NCBI GenBank assembly: GCA_021613535.1
Contig: CP075495.1
Span: forward strand, 13,330,001 to 13,394,000
DNA length: 64,000 nt
Source of the DNA: Adineta vaga
Lineage: Eukaryota; Rotifera
Reading direction: 5' to 3'
Below, one piece after another: positions 23,703-36,000 of this stretch (the first letter of the stretch is position 1; each line of letters opens with the position of its first letter). A model generated the notes under the pieces. The model saw nothing but the letters and a program-made list of their open reading frames with translations, was not told the DNA's origin and made no database searches. Made by a program: the position numbers and the translations under genes.

Positions 23703-25417
23703 TTATTTTTCTTTATTTTTTAATAAATCTTTAAATATTTCATCAACTAAATCATCATGTATACGTCCATGATATTTCTTATAAACATTCGAATGCAATT
23801 GTTCTAAAGCTTTTTTCGGATTTGTTTTATATCGATCGATTTGTTTAGGATTTTCTTCCAAGGTTTTCAAACAAATCTCTTCTAATTCATTTCTATCATT
23901 TATTGCATACATATTGTGTTCGTCAAGAAATGATTTTAATGTTCGACTTGAATCACGATTTCTATTACATAATGTTAATAATGTATAAAGTGAAAAACGT
24001 GTTATAATACGTTGATCTAAATGTTGAATTATCTCAGCAAATAAAGACGGAGTTACAGCTTGAGCAAATTTATGAATTTTACGTCCATCATAAGAGATAG
24101 ATTTCACGTCATTTAATAGAACTTCTAATGCAATATGACGAAGACGATTATCATCAAGTTGATTCATAACATCACGAAAATAATCCTTGACAAACAAAAC
24201 ATTTTAGAATTTCTTATCAATTCAATAGAAGAAAATACTTACATTCATATCAAGTCGAAGTAATTCATGTAAATGTTCAGCTGTAAGAAAATCTTTGTAT
24301 TTATTTAAAATTTCTTGTCTTTCGTCTAATGGTGAAATTGGTAGATTTCGTTTGATTTCATCAATATTCACAAAATCCTTTTGATAGTTTGCTTTATCAT
24401 TATCATCATATAAACATAAGGGTGGTAAATTAGGTTCAATCATAAATCGATAATCAATTTGATCTTCTTTACGTCGTAAATGTATGGTTTGATGTTTATT
24501 GGTATCAAATGTTCGTGTTTCTTTTTCAATGGAAGAATTATTTGTTAATAATTGTTCTTGTCGTTTAATTTCAAAATCAATTGCTTGTCGAACATCAATG
24601 AAACTTCCAAGATTTTTGATTTCAACACGAGTTCCATCGGGTTTTGTATCAGTACGATGTAAACTAACATTGGCATCAATACGAACAGCTGTTTCTAAGC
24701 CACTTTGTTCACAGATATGATATTTTAATAGAAGACGATTTAATTCACGTAGAAATGATTCACCTTCAAGACTCGATTGAATATCAGGTTTAGTGACAAT
24801 TTCAATTAGACCCGTTCCACAACGATTCAAATCAATTAAAGTACGATGTTGATTTTCATCATGAATACTTCTACCAGTATCATTTTCAAGTTGAATACGA
24901 TCAATTCGACATTTTTTTGTAACAAATGATTTTGGAGTGTCTACGAACTAGAATTATCAACAACACGAGAGAGAGATTGGAATAAGTTATTCTTATATTT
25001 AATGATATCTACCTTGTATTTTGTTGAAGATTTAAGTTTATCTTTTTTAACTAATAATGGATAATGAAAAAGACCATTCGACGCAAATGGATATCTTTGT
25101 TGAGTTATTTGATAACCAGATGGTGAATCCGGATAGAAATAATGTTTACGTTCAAAATGAGAGATTTTATTAATTTGACAATTAAGACCTAGAGCAGCAC
25201 GAATACCAGCTTCGAGACAAGCACGATTAAAATATGGCAATGCACCTGGTAAGGCCATATCATGAGGTGTAACTTGACTATTTGTTGGTTGAGCTGGTGC
25301 CGATGATGATGATGAAAACATTTTTGTATTTGTTGCAAGTTTAACATGAATTTCAAAGCCTATTAATGCATAAAAGCGACCACTTGATAGAACAGCAGCA
25401 GCTGCAGCAGCTGCCAT
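23703..25417 (-). CDS. gatb: GatB, mitochondrial Asp/Glu-tRNA(Gln) amidotransferase subunit B
   Basis: Exons 25013-25417, 24243-24947 and 23703-24185 close into 530 residues (human about 557). GatB signatures: LIGFEIHVKLATNTKMFS, LPGALPYFNRACLEAG, HYFYPDSPSGYQITQQRYP, IQLENDTGRSIHDE, TLIDLNRCGTGLIEIVTKPD, RIDANVSLH, VEIKNLGSF, DYRFMIEPNLPPL, and a C-terminal YqeY-like helical tail domain. With GatA and GatC it converts Glu-tRNA(Gln) to Gln-tRNA(Gln) for mitochondrial translation. The N-terminus is MAAAAAAAVLSSGRF, an Ala run with little room for a targeting sequence, so an upstream exon or non-classical import is possible. Likely co-transcribed with NUBPL. Confidence 0.94.
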
Positions 25418-25834
25418 ATCTGATATTGAACTACAGCGAATTACCTTGCAAGTTCGTGAAAGTGAAGAGAGATTTTCTCTAACTCTCTATGCAAGATGAA
25501 TACGTGACTCGTATTGGATAATAGAAATCGATCGTAAGAACGAATCGAAATTGTCTAAAAGATGGCAGGCATATGCTTTAGAAAGATCAGTCGAAAGAAT
25601 GTTTTTATTATATGCATTTATTCTCGGATGATTGTTTTCGAACGAATCCGTTCTTGTTCATGAAATACATAAATATATATCAAAAGAAAACAAATGCTTA
25701 GAAACAAAAAACAACCACAAATCTTTGACTAATCCATAAATACCAAATGAAATAAGTAAAGATTTCAACTAAGAAAGCAAATTTTACAAATCGAAAAAAA
25801 GAAAAACAAGATGTTTAGTATCGGTTCTTGTGTT
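25418..25834. other. Upstream region of GatB / 3' flank of the CD36-like gene
   Basis: AT-rich spacer between two minus-strand genes. No separate gene seen. The GatB promoter or leader should be here. Confidence 0.45.
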
Positions 25835-28662
25835 TTACGCATCCATTGTTTCATTAAGTAAAGGAACTTTTGAATTAACTCGATCACGTTGAATACGTCG
25901 CCACTAAAATTAAATCATTTAATGAAAAATATAATACCAAATCAAAACTTACTTGCAAAAAGATGTATGTTGAAGTGATTATCATTCCTAGCAAAGCTAC
26001 GAACGGTAGAATATATTTAACATATGAACTAACATTCAATGAAACAATCAACCACGATAATTCCGAATGAATTTCAGGTGTAATACGTGCTTCATCATCA
26101 AACCAAACCACTGGTACTAAGATTGGTTTAACAGATCTCAATAAACTAAATTGAAATGATTTGTTTTATTGTTCGACCAAAAAATAATCTTTCATAAAAG
26201 TCTTACTCAATTTTTTCAATTCGTGGCATATAAAAACTTAGTTGTAATCGAACATTAACTTCAAATGGTACACTAGTTAACTGAATGAAGAAAAATAATC
26301 AAACTAAATATTTCACGATAGATTTCTTTACCGGATCGAAACTCATAATAAATTCATGTTTATTCTCATCTGGATACATTCCATGAACATCTTGACGAAA
26401 TTTCTTATCAGATTGAAAGAAATGCGGCGAAGAAATAAAACCCCAAACTCCTATGAAATAAAAACAATACAATCGAGATGATTTCTATTTAAAAAAATCA
26501 TTAAATTATTGTAATACCTTGATAACATGTACTAATATTCAGAACACCATCACCAAGACAAGGACCATGTCCACAAAAACCACGATTTTCTTCTCGAGAC
26601 ATATTGAATACATTCGATGATAAATGATAATCATATAATGTGACATAACCATCTTTTCTTTCACGTAAAAATGATAAATAATAAGATCTAAACGATTTTT
26701 CTACAAGATTAGTCAATCTTATTAGAAAATGAAAGTCTAAACTTACCGACACATATCAGCATTATAAGAATAAACATCTCTTGTTTTTGTTAGAAATGGT
26801 GGAAATAACGAACCATCTAAATGATTGATCAGAATTAGGAAAAAAACCAAAAGACTTTCAATGAAATGAATACTATATTTACCTGTTCCATTTAGCATAT
26901 TTGCCTGGAATGTTGACCAATAATTTAAATGTCTAAAGAAAAATCATTGAACTTCTACTAAATCGTTCGTTGATTCTTACTGAACACCATTGAATGATAT
27001 GACTTTTGCAACTTCTGTAATATCATTCAAACCAGAATGAATAGTGAAATTTTGATAATATGAACCATTTCTCTATATCAAACGATACTCTCGTATGCAA
27101 ATGAGAAATAATCTTCTAGAGAAAAATCTTACGGGTTGTAAAATACCAAATTTATTATCTTTTAATACTCCAGGTTTAACAATACTTGCTGTTTCAATCA
27201 ATGGATCTGTATAGCCTAAAGACATACATTTCTTTTCGTGTGAAATAAACTTCTGATAGATTTGTTTCTTTACCTTCCATCAATTCTTTCACAGTTACAT
27301 TTACAAATAATTTTGTCTCAAATAACTGAAGAAGAATATTAACAGCTGCTTGAATTTTCGTTGAATTAAATTGAATTTCATGTGCCATAGCCTAGAAAAA
27401 GTTTTATTTGAATTTATCATTCTAAAATATTTTCTTTTACCATTAATGGAACATTGAGAACAGTCATATATTCATCGTCAGGACCGATGGATTGGCTTCG
27501 ATCAAAATAAAGTGTTGTTATTGGAATGTATGAAAGTGTTTCTAAATCATCACTATAGAAAATATTCGATCGATTCCATTGTTCACTAAATATAAAGAAA
27601 GATAAAATCAATATTATAATTAATAATTAATCGAATCTATCTCGTACCGATAAACATATGGTCCACGTTCAATTAATTCTGGTATTCCACCATTTTGTAC
27701 TTCAATTGGATTAGTACAATGCCATATATACATTTTTCGATGAATCGTCGCTGGTGGATCTTTCCAAAATCGATGACCTTCTCGTCCTTGAATGATTACC
27801 ATTTTCTACACAAAGAAAGTTTACTTTTTTATTTCTTCAAACTAAAGAAAAACTTGGTTTTACAAACATTGGATAGAATTGTGTGTACTGCTAGGTCCAG
27901 TGTAAATAACATAACAAGAGCCAAAACAAAAAAAATACAATTAACGATAAAACATGTCGAGCATTTACGATTGCTTCGACATGGATTGAATGAAGACATT
28001 TTTAATGATGTAGTCAAAAGATCATTTTGCACTAAAGTAAAAAAGGAAAAGAAACAAACGCCATTTTTTTCTTTATCTCGAAGATATATTTTGATTATAT
28101 AACAAATAAGTTTTTTTTCTTTTCTTTCGGTGTTCTCAAAACAATATATACCTTGCTCGTCAAAGTCGTTTAAACACTGATTCATGATAATGGAACGAAG
28201 GTTTTAAGGTAGAATGACGATCTTTGTTGATAATAGAACGTAGAAAACACGAATTTTCTTGATTTAAATTCGAATAATCATGTTCGTTATTAGTGAAAAG
28301 ATATTTATGTAGAAGTCTACCATATATACCCCCTGGTGGTGAAAACATATTATTTAACCAGAACATATTATATAACCAGCATTGAAAATGAGGAAGGCGT
28401 ATGTGGATGATTCATAACCTATCGCATCTGTGGTTGATAGAACAAGAAAAATACGAACGAATAGGAGAGAGGAAAAAAGAATAGTTCTCAAACACGTGAC
28501 AAGAATGAAGAGAAAGAGAATTCAACCATACTTACGATTGGCAGCTTCAGGTTCATTGGTTGTTAATTTGATCTTTTCATCGTTATCCTTTGAGGGATAA
28601 TTATTTTCAATAGATGTTATTTTTGTATTGTTAGTAAATTCATTTTCATAAATAACCGTCAT
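25835..28662 (-). CDS. CD36/LIMP-2 (SCARB) family scavenger receptor
   Basis: Fourteen exons close into 543 residues: 28536-28662, 27868-28031, 27648-27805, 27441-27585, 27274-27391, 27133-27215, 26981-27072, 26883-26932, 26747-26816, 26518-26687, 26332-26450, 26207-26280, 25953-26145 and 25835-25903. Family features: FWKDPPATIHRKMYIWHCTN, ELIERGPYVYRE, an ectodomain with many N-glycosylation sequons, SYNADMCRS, CGHGPCLGDGVLNISTCYQG, and PILVPVVWFDDEA before the second membrane helix (about 497-520). TM1 lies at about 70-92, preceded by an unusually long cytosolic N-terminus of about 68 residues with several Cys. The 23-residue C-terminal tail contains SKVPLLNE, a dileucine like the LIMP-2 lysosomal signal. 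Likely binds lipid, lipoprotein or glycoside ligands. One donor (after 27868, gtttgt) is weak but is the only one keeping frame. Confidence 0.88.
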
Positions 28663-30062
28663 GTTGATGAAATCTAGAAGATACTTTTGCTGTTATTTTA
28701 CTCGAGAAATGCTTGAAATAAACAGTCTCGTATTTTATTTTAAACTGAAATCAAAGAAAAGATATATACATGTAGTGCATATCTATTCAGGCGTGATATA
28801 ATGTGCATCATGGATTGTCGGAATATGTTTTTTTTTGCTTTCTTTTTGTATATATTTATCTGGTATATATTTTTAGTTTCTACTTACTATTATATAATCG
28901 AATAATTACACAAGAATGAAAGTGTGGAGTCCAACGAGAATGAATTTGTTTATTAAATTGCTTTGATATTTGAAAATATTTATCTGAATTGAAAAAGAAT
29001 GGTTAAAATACTAGTCTTGGAATGATAAGAATGCCAGATAGTTAAATAATACTTCAGTATTTTATACTTAGCAGGAATGAAACGTATTAAAGTGTCTGTC
29101 CCGAAGATAAGTTGAGAGATTGAACAGAATGCATACTAATCCTTTTCTGCATGCGAATAAAACATTTGTCTTACAAGACATGTATTTATAGTTTGGGGAA
29201 AACGTGAGTTTCTTTCTTCTCATGATTTACGATAAACTTATAGAAAAAGACTTGCTAATGAAATATCATACAAAACTATCACAATTATCTAAGAAAGATG
29301 ATTTATCTATTTCGATGAAATTTATTCATGTATCAAATATTTATTGAGTAAAACGCAACTAAAAATAGTAACATTAGATAAGTTCACTTCATGGAAATGG
29401 AAAGAACAAATGATGAAATATGTCCTTGTTTGATCATTTTTACAAGAATTTTGAAAGAAAACAGCATGACAGATGTCTTGATAACAAACAGATAAATATT
29501 TCGTGGCGTATCATTTTGCATTCTCCACAGCTATTACAATTGTATGCAGTCTTTGATCATCTTCGATTTTTCTAACACAAAATATCATCTAGTTTTGTTT
29601 TTAACTGCTGAAAAAGAATTGATTAATTAGATAATTTCTGTATAAGAAGTACGCCTTTAAACAGACGCTGTCTTCAAAAATAATCGATTAAAACAATACA
29701 ATGGTATAACCTATTTGTCAATACTTCATACTATCCTTTCGAATGAAATGATTTGTTCAACAAAGATCGTTCATAAAGAAAAACCAAATATGTGCAAAAC
29801 AAAATTCAAGCGTTTTATTTTTTCTATAATAAAACACTCAGTTAATCCGAGTGATTCATATAAAAAAAAGGCAAGAACACATGAGAATAAGAGAAAAACG
29901 AACGATATAAGTTGTTAAAAGAAGCAAAACAGACTAAGACAGTTAAGAAACGGAAATAAATCGCACACTCTAGCACGTAAACATCGTGTGAATACGTTGA
30001 AAAGATTAACCTATGTTAAAAAAAACAATGTCGATATATTAATGAAATTTCTTTTCGTAGAT
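28663..30062. other. 1.4-kb intergenic region
   Basis: Lies between the 5' end of the CD36-like gene and the 3' end of the large mosaic gene, both minus strand. It is AT-rich with no coding exon I can support; the plus-strand frame 29715-29918 lacks recognisable content. It should hold the CD36-like promoter and the 3' UTR of the mosaic gene. Confidence 0.5.
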
Positions 30063-33000
30063 TTATCGACGATAGGATGATGATTGCATGAAACGAAGTG
30101 TTGGTCGTTCTTGTGTTTGTTGAACGAATGGTGCTAGAATTTAATTTAAAAAAAAGTTTAATTGCTTTTGAATGAACACAAAACTATTCATCATTTACTT
30201 CTTTGTTGATCATATTGTTGATCTGAAACCATAGGTTTTTGAGTTTGTACGCGACGATTGTATTCTCTCATCAATGGTAATGAAAAGAGTCGTTGCATTT
30301 TTGGAACTTCTTTACGTGCATTGATTTGATTGTATGCTTTACCATATGAACTGAAAGCAATAAGATATATCAGCTAGTTCTAATAGAATTTTCTTATTTC
30401 TTACTTTTGATCATTTGAAATCATATGTGGATTATAATTACGGTAACGATGACCTTGTTGTTTATCAATACTTTGATCAGTTAAACTGACTGTTGGTCGA
30501 TTGTATGCTAATTTAGATTCGTGTTTGTTATAATTAATTTGATATGATGATGGTTGATCTTCAGCTGGACGTGCTGGTGATGTTTCTTCTCGATCACAGA
30601 TTTTACTTTCTTGGTTCCAGAATAAACCACCTGCACATGGTCGAACATAGAAAATATCACCATTACATTGTACATAAGCATGAGCACTATATGCAAATGG
30701 ATAGTATTGTTCATGTTCTTGTTCCGAAGCCAAACATGGATTTGGTACAGTGTCTAAAGATTAAAAAAAGACAATCGATATGATGATAAAAAGAAATATT
30801 TTTTATTAAGACATACTTCGTCCACAAGTTAAACCATATGATTTTCGTCCATCGCAAGTACAAACGTAATCTTGTTTATAATCGCTTGCAACTAATGTAT
30901 GACATTCATTACCTTCGCCACATGGATTGGATGCGCATGACGATACAGGTGTTTCACAACGTTCACCTGTCCATGGACCACGGCAAGTACATCTAAATGT
31001 TGTTGGACTTGTCTGATAGCATTGACCACCATTTAAACATGGTTCTTCACGGTCACAAATTGATCTAGATTTGTCAACTTTTTCACATTGATCAATATCA
31101 GGATTATAAATAAGACTCGATGGACAATCCATGATTTCATATACATCTTCATTTAAACATGAAATATATTTTGTTGAATCTGATGGATGTGGTACATTAG
31201 TTTTAGCAGTTTGACCAGTACATGGTGATGCTAAAAGAAATTGAATACAATGAAATTAAATAAAAGTATTTAAAGGTTGTCTTACAATGACGAATTGGTG
31301 CGGATGGTAAGCGAGTTTGTTGTTTATTTAAATTCATTGATAATACACGCGATTGTTGTGGAAATGATCGTTCTTGGTTTTGTACCAAAAGAGGTGTATC
31401 TTGATCAACATTTAAATCATAATTACGTCTTTTACGATAATAATCTCCACTGGAATAATCAGAGTCGTAATTTGATGAATAACCACTTTTCTTGTTAGGT
31501 GAATAGTCATTATATCCATTGTATGAGTTACTTTGATAGTTTCCATTCCTAATCGAAAGAATACATTATATGAAGATTTTATTTGTGACTTCAATACGAA
31601 CTTTTTATAGTTTGATGTCGAATAACTATTATCACTAAAGAAGAAACAAGAAACATATAAGATAGTAAAGATTCATTAATATTATTAAGAAAAAAACGTA
31701 CGAATAAGAATTGCCATAACCACCTTTGTTGTTATAAGATTTTCCATAACCTTTGTTATAATCTCCACTACCATAGTTATCGTAATCTTTCTTGTAACCA
31801 CCTTTACCATAGTTGTCATAACCTTTGTTATAACCGCTTTTACCATAGTTGTCATAACCTTTGTTATCATAACCCTTGTTATAACCACCTTTACCATAGT
31901 TGTCATAACCTTTGTTATCATAACCCTTGTTATAACCACCTTTACCATAGTTGTCATAACCTTTGTTGTCATAGCCTTTGTTATAACCGCCTTTACCATA
32001 GCCACCTTTTCCTCCACTAATGTGAATAAAACAGAATTGTTTTTATGAAAAGGAAATGACTGAGATCGAATTACAATACTTACAAATCGTCATAGATGTC
32101 GAATCCACCTGGGAATGGGAATGGCTCAAAGAATGGACCTGGAAATCCACCGTAGAATTCATCACCAAATGGAAAACCACCGCCGAAACTACGAAGAAAA
32201 ATGAAAGTATTTAATTTTTAACATCTCATATCATAGTCTTCTATATGTTTCCTGATGAATGGAATAGCGTAAAGCATTCTATATGAAGTTTATTAGGCAA
32301 AAATCTTACCCGAAATCGGAATCAAATGGATCATCGAAGAATGGTTCAAAGCCAAACGGTCCACCAAGAGGTCCAAATGGTCCACCAAAAGGTTCTAAAG
32401 GTCCACCAAAAGGTGCACCAATAGGTCCAAATGGTCCACCGAAAGGTCCAAAGGGTCCACCAAGAGGTCCACCAAGAGGTCCACCGAAGGGTCCGCCAAA
32501 AGGTCCACCAAGAGGTCCGCCAAGAGGTCCGCCAAACGGTCCAAAAGGTCCGCCAAGGAATGGTGAGCCAAAAATAGGTGGTGGGCCAGGAACTATAGAA
32601 AAATAGGATTGAAAAATAAGACTAATTATAATAAAAAACACATACTGAAAGTTGCTGGAATGCTCATAGGAAGAGGTGGGAGTAATGGACCGCCAAGTGG
32701 TATTGGTAGTGGTGGAATCATTGGAGGAAGGAAGGGTGGAAGTGGTGGTGGAAGTATTGGAGGTCTGTAATTAGAACAATAATACGTAAGATTGAAAAGA
32801 TTTCATGGTATAATACATACGGAATAGGTGCAATAGGTGGAACTATTGGAGGAATAATTGGAGGTCTAAAAATGTATATAATGTATTAACTAGAAATAGT
32901 TTAAATAATAAATTTAAGAACATACGGAATTGGTCCAAAGGGTGGGATGATAGGTGGTCTAAAATGAACAAATATTGTTTCTGAACTGATAAATTACAAT

Positions 33001-36000
33001 ATTACATACCCAAAGAATGGTGGTGGAATTGGTGGTCTAAAATGAACAACTATATTGTTTCTGAAGCGATAAATTACAGTATTACATACCCAAAGAATGG
33101 TGGTGGAATTGGTGGTCTAAAATGAACAACTATATTGTTTCTGAAGCGATAAATTACAGTATTACATACCCAAAGAATGGTGGTGGAATTGGTGGTCTAA
33201 AATGAACAACTATATTGTTTCTGAAGCGATAAATTACAATATTACATACCCAAAGAATGGTGGTGGAATAAGAGGACCTGGGATTCCAATAGGACCTGGA
33301 AAGCCTGGTAATGGAATAAGACCAGGAACAGGTGGACCTGGAAGAAAAACACATATTTTACATATATATATATAAATGAAATTTAGTTTTGAGCAAAAAT
33401 CTGATTATTTACCGAGAGGTACTTCAAAATTAATTGGATCCGAAAATAATCCACCGGGGAAAAAGCGTTTCTTGCGTTCAACTGTTGAGCGTTTCTTTCG
33501 TCCATATGAATAGGATGATCCACTTCCGTAATTGTTGTTACTGGTACCGTACGACGATGATCCATAATTGTTGTTACCTGCTGGATATTCAGCGATCGTT
33601 GGCCAGTCACATACATTAATTCGTGAATTCCAGACAAGATAATTCGGGCATGGTTTAACATACATACGTTCAAGTGAACATTGAATGTAACAGCGTGGAT
33701 AGCCGGGTATTGGATAAAATTGTGCTCCGTTAATTGTGCATGGATTTTCAGTTGGTGCTAGAATAAAAATACATAACGCAATGACGAAATATGCTAAATT
33801 TAAAACAAGTCTTACTAGGTCCACATTGAGATAAATCAAGTTTTTCTGGGTAATAATTAGTATATTCGCCTGTCGATTGAATACCATATGGTGGGCCGTA
33901 AGTTGGTTCCGAATACGATGAACCATAGCTACCACTGTTACCGTATGACGAACCACCACCATAACTACCACCATTACCATAAGATGTTGGTGCAGCAGAT
34001 TTAGCTGCAGTACCATATGATGAGCCACCACCATAACTACCGCCATTACCATAAGATGTTGGTGCAGCAGATTTAACTGCAGTGCCATATGATGAGCCAC
34101 CACCATAACTACCGCCATTACCATAAGATGTTGGTGCAGCAGACTTAACTGCGGTACCATAAGATGATCCGACTGATTTGACGGTGTTACCATATGATGA
34201 ACCACCGAGTGTACGGTCACCGCCATATGATGTTGATGGAGCAACTTTAGCACTACCTCCATAGGATGAATCAACAATGTTGCGATCACTGCCATAAGAC
34301 GATGGTCCGACAGATTTGATAGCGCTGCCATATGCTGATCCAGTAGATTTGATATTGCTGCCAAATGATGAACCACCGAGTGTACGGTCACCGCCATATG
34401 ATGTTGATGGAGCAACTTTAGCACTACCTCCATAGGATGAATCAACAATGTTGCGATCACTGCCATAAGACGATGGTCCGACAGATTTGATAGCGCTGCC
34501 ATATGCTGATCCGGTAGATTTGATATTGCTGCCAAATGATGAATCACCGAGTGTACGATCGCTACCGTATGATGATGATGGAGCAGATCTGTCGACTGAA
34601 CCATATGATGATGAAGCAGATCTATCGACTGAACCATATGATGATGGAGCAGATCTATCGACTGAACCGTATGATGATGATGATGGAGCGGATCTGTCGA
34701 CTGAACCATATGATGATGGAGCAGATCTATCGACTGAACCATATGATGATGAAGCAGATCTGTCGACTGAACCATATGATGATGATGGAGCGGATCTGTC
34801 GACTGAACCATATGATGATGGAGCAGATCTGTCGGCTGAACCATATGATGATGATGATCGGGTTAAAACAGATGTGCTTGGATAATCATTTACAAATCGT
34901 GCTTGTGAACCATAGTCATTATATGATGTACTTCTGTCTTGAACGTTACCATCAATTAAACGATTTGATTCGATAATAGCTAAAGTGTAAAACATAGATG
35001 AAATATTTAACATAAATTAATATATTCTTACATGGACAAAATTCTGATTTTTCTGGAAGTTGATCGCAACTAATTGCTGTAAGATCAAAATCATTGCATC
35101 GATTTTTAACAGCTAAAAGAAAAGAAAATGAACTGAATAACCTGTTAGGTATGTAAACGAATATATTTACCTCGACAAAAACTAGCACACGGAAGAATTG
35201 CATCGCTGTCACATGGTGGAAAAAATAAAGGACATGTAAACATACGTATATCTTTGAAACAATCAGATTCTAATGCTGGTCGAAGTGTATTTAATAAATC
35301 ATTTGCTCCATCTTTTGAATTGTGACCAAAAAAATTTGGTAATGAAAATGTGGTTTGTGGTAATACCGAACAGTAACGAGAAAATGATGGAAAAACTGAA
35401 TCAATGATATTATAGCATGTATTTGTACTAGCACTACGGCTATCACCAGCAGCTGGTACAGGTGCAGATGAACCATATTGTTGTGCAGTACCACTGGTTA
35501 CACTAAATAGAAAGAAATTATTTTTCATGCTGTTGACTTTTCTTTAAACGTACTCAGAACCAGTATTTCTAGTATCAACCATAGATTGTTGATTGCTGAC
35601 TGGTTGTGCAGCTTGTTGTGCAACAGCAGGTTGTTCGGATCCAGCACCCAATTGTGAGCCTACAGCTCCTTGTCCACCGAATCCACCACCTAACTGTGAA
35701 CCCGCAGCTCCTTGTCCGCCGAATCCACCACCGAATTGTGATCCCATAGCTCCTTGTCCGAATCCACCACCGAATTGTGATCCCATAGCTCCTTGTCCGC
35801 CGAATCCACCACCGAACTGTGAACCCATAGCTCCTTGTCCGCCGAATCCACCACCGAACTGTGAGCCCATAGCTCCTTGTCCGAATCCACCACCGAATTG
35901 TGAACCCAAACCAGCTTGTCCAAATCCAGAAGCAAGTTGATTTGCAGATGGTTGTTGTTGAAAGGCTCCTGGGGATGAAAAACCGCCCCATGAGGACATC

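Noticed and set aside
27695-28102. 135-codon plus-strand ORF
   Set aside because: Antisense to CD36-like exons that close with twelve others in frame.
28031-28185. Extended N-terminus of the CD36-like protein by read-through (start at 28185)
   Set aside because: A good acceptor at 28032-28033 joins an upstream ATG exon (28536-28662) in frame, a better model than read-through of T-rich intron.
32283-32606. Plus-strand 107-codon Gly/Pro/Lys-rich ORF
   Set aside because: It is the antisense of the GGPFGGPL coding repeat; period-3 repeats keep several frames open. The minus strand has splice sites and frame continuity with neighbours.
33001-33260. Repeat array resembling CRISPR or satellite DNA
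   Set aside because: The units are contiguous exon-intron copies with no variable spacers, in a eukaryotic gene.
33405-34844. 479-codon minus-strand ORF of HHMVQSTDLLHH repeats
   Set aside because: The longest open frame in this area but the wrong phase: it lacks a signal peptide and CRD continuity. The SYG phase joins both neighbours in frame and encodes the CBM14 exon.
34487-34976. Plus-strand ORFs rich in SLSTEPYDD and in Met/Arg/His
   Set aside because: Shadows of the SYGSVDRS repeat on the minus strand.
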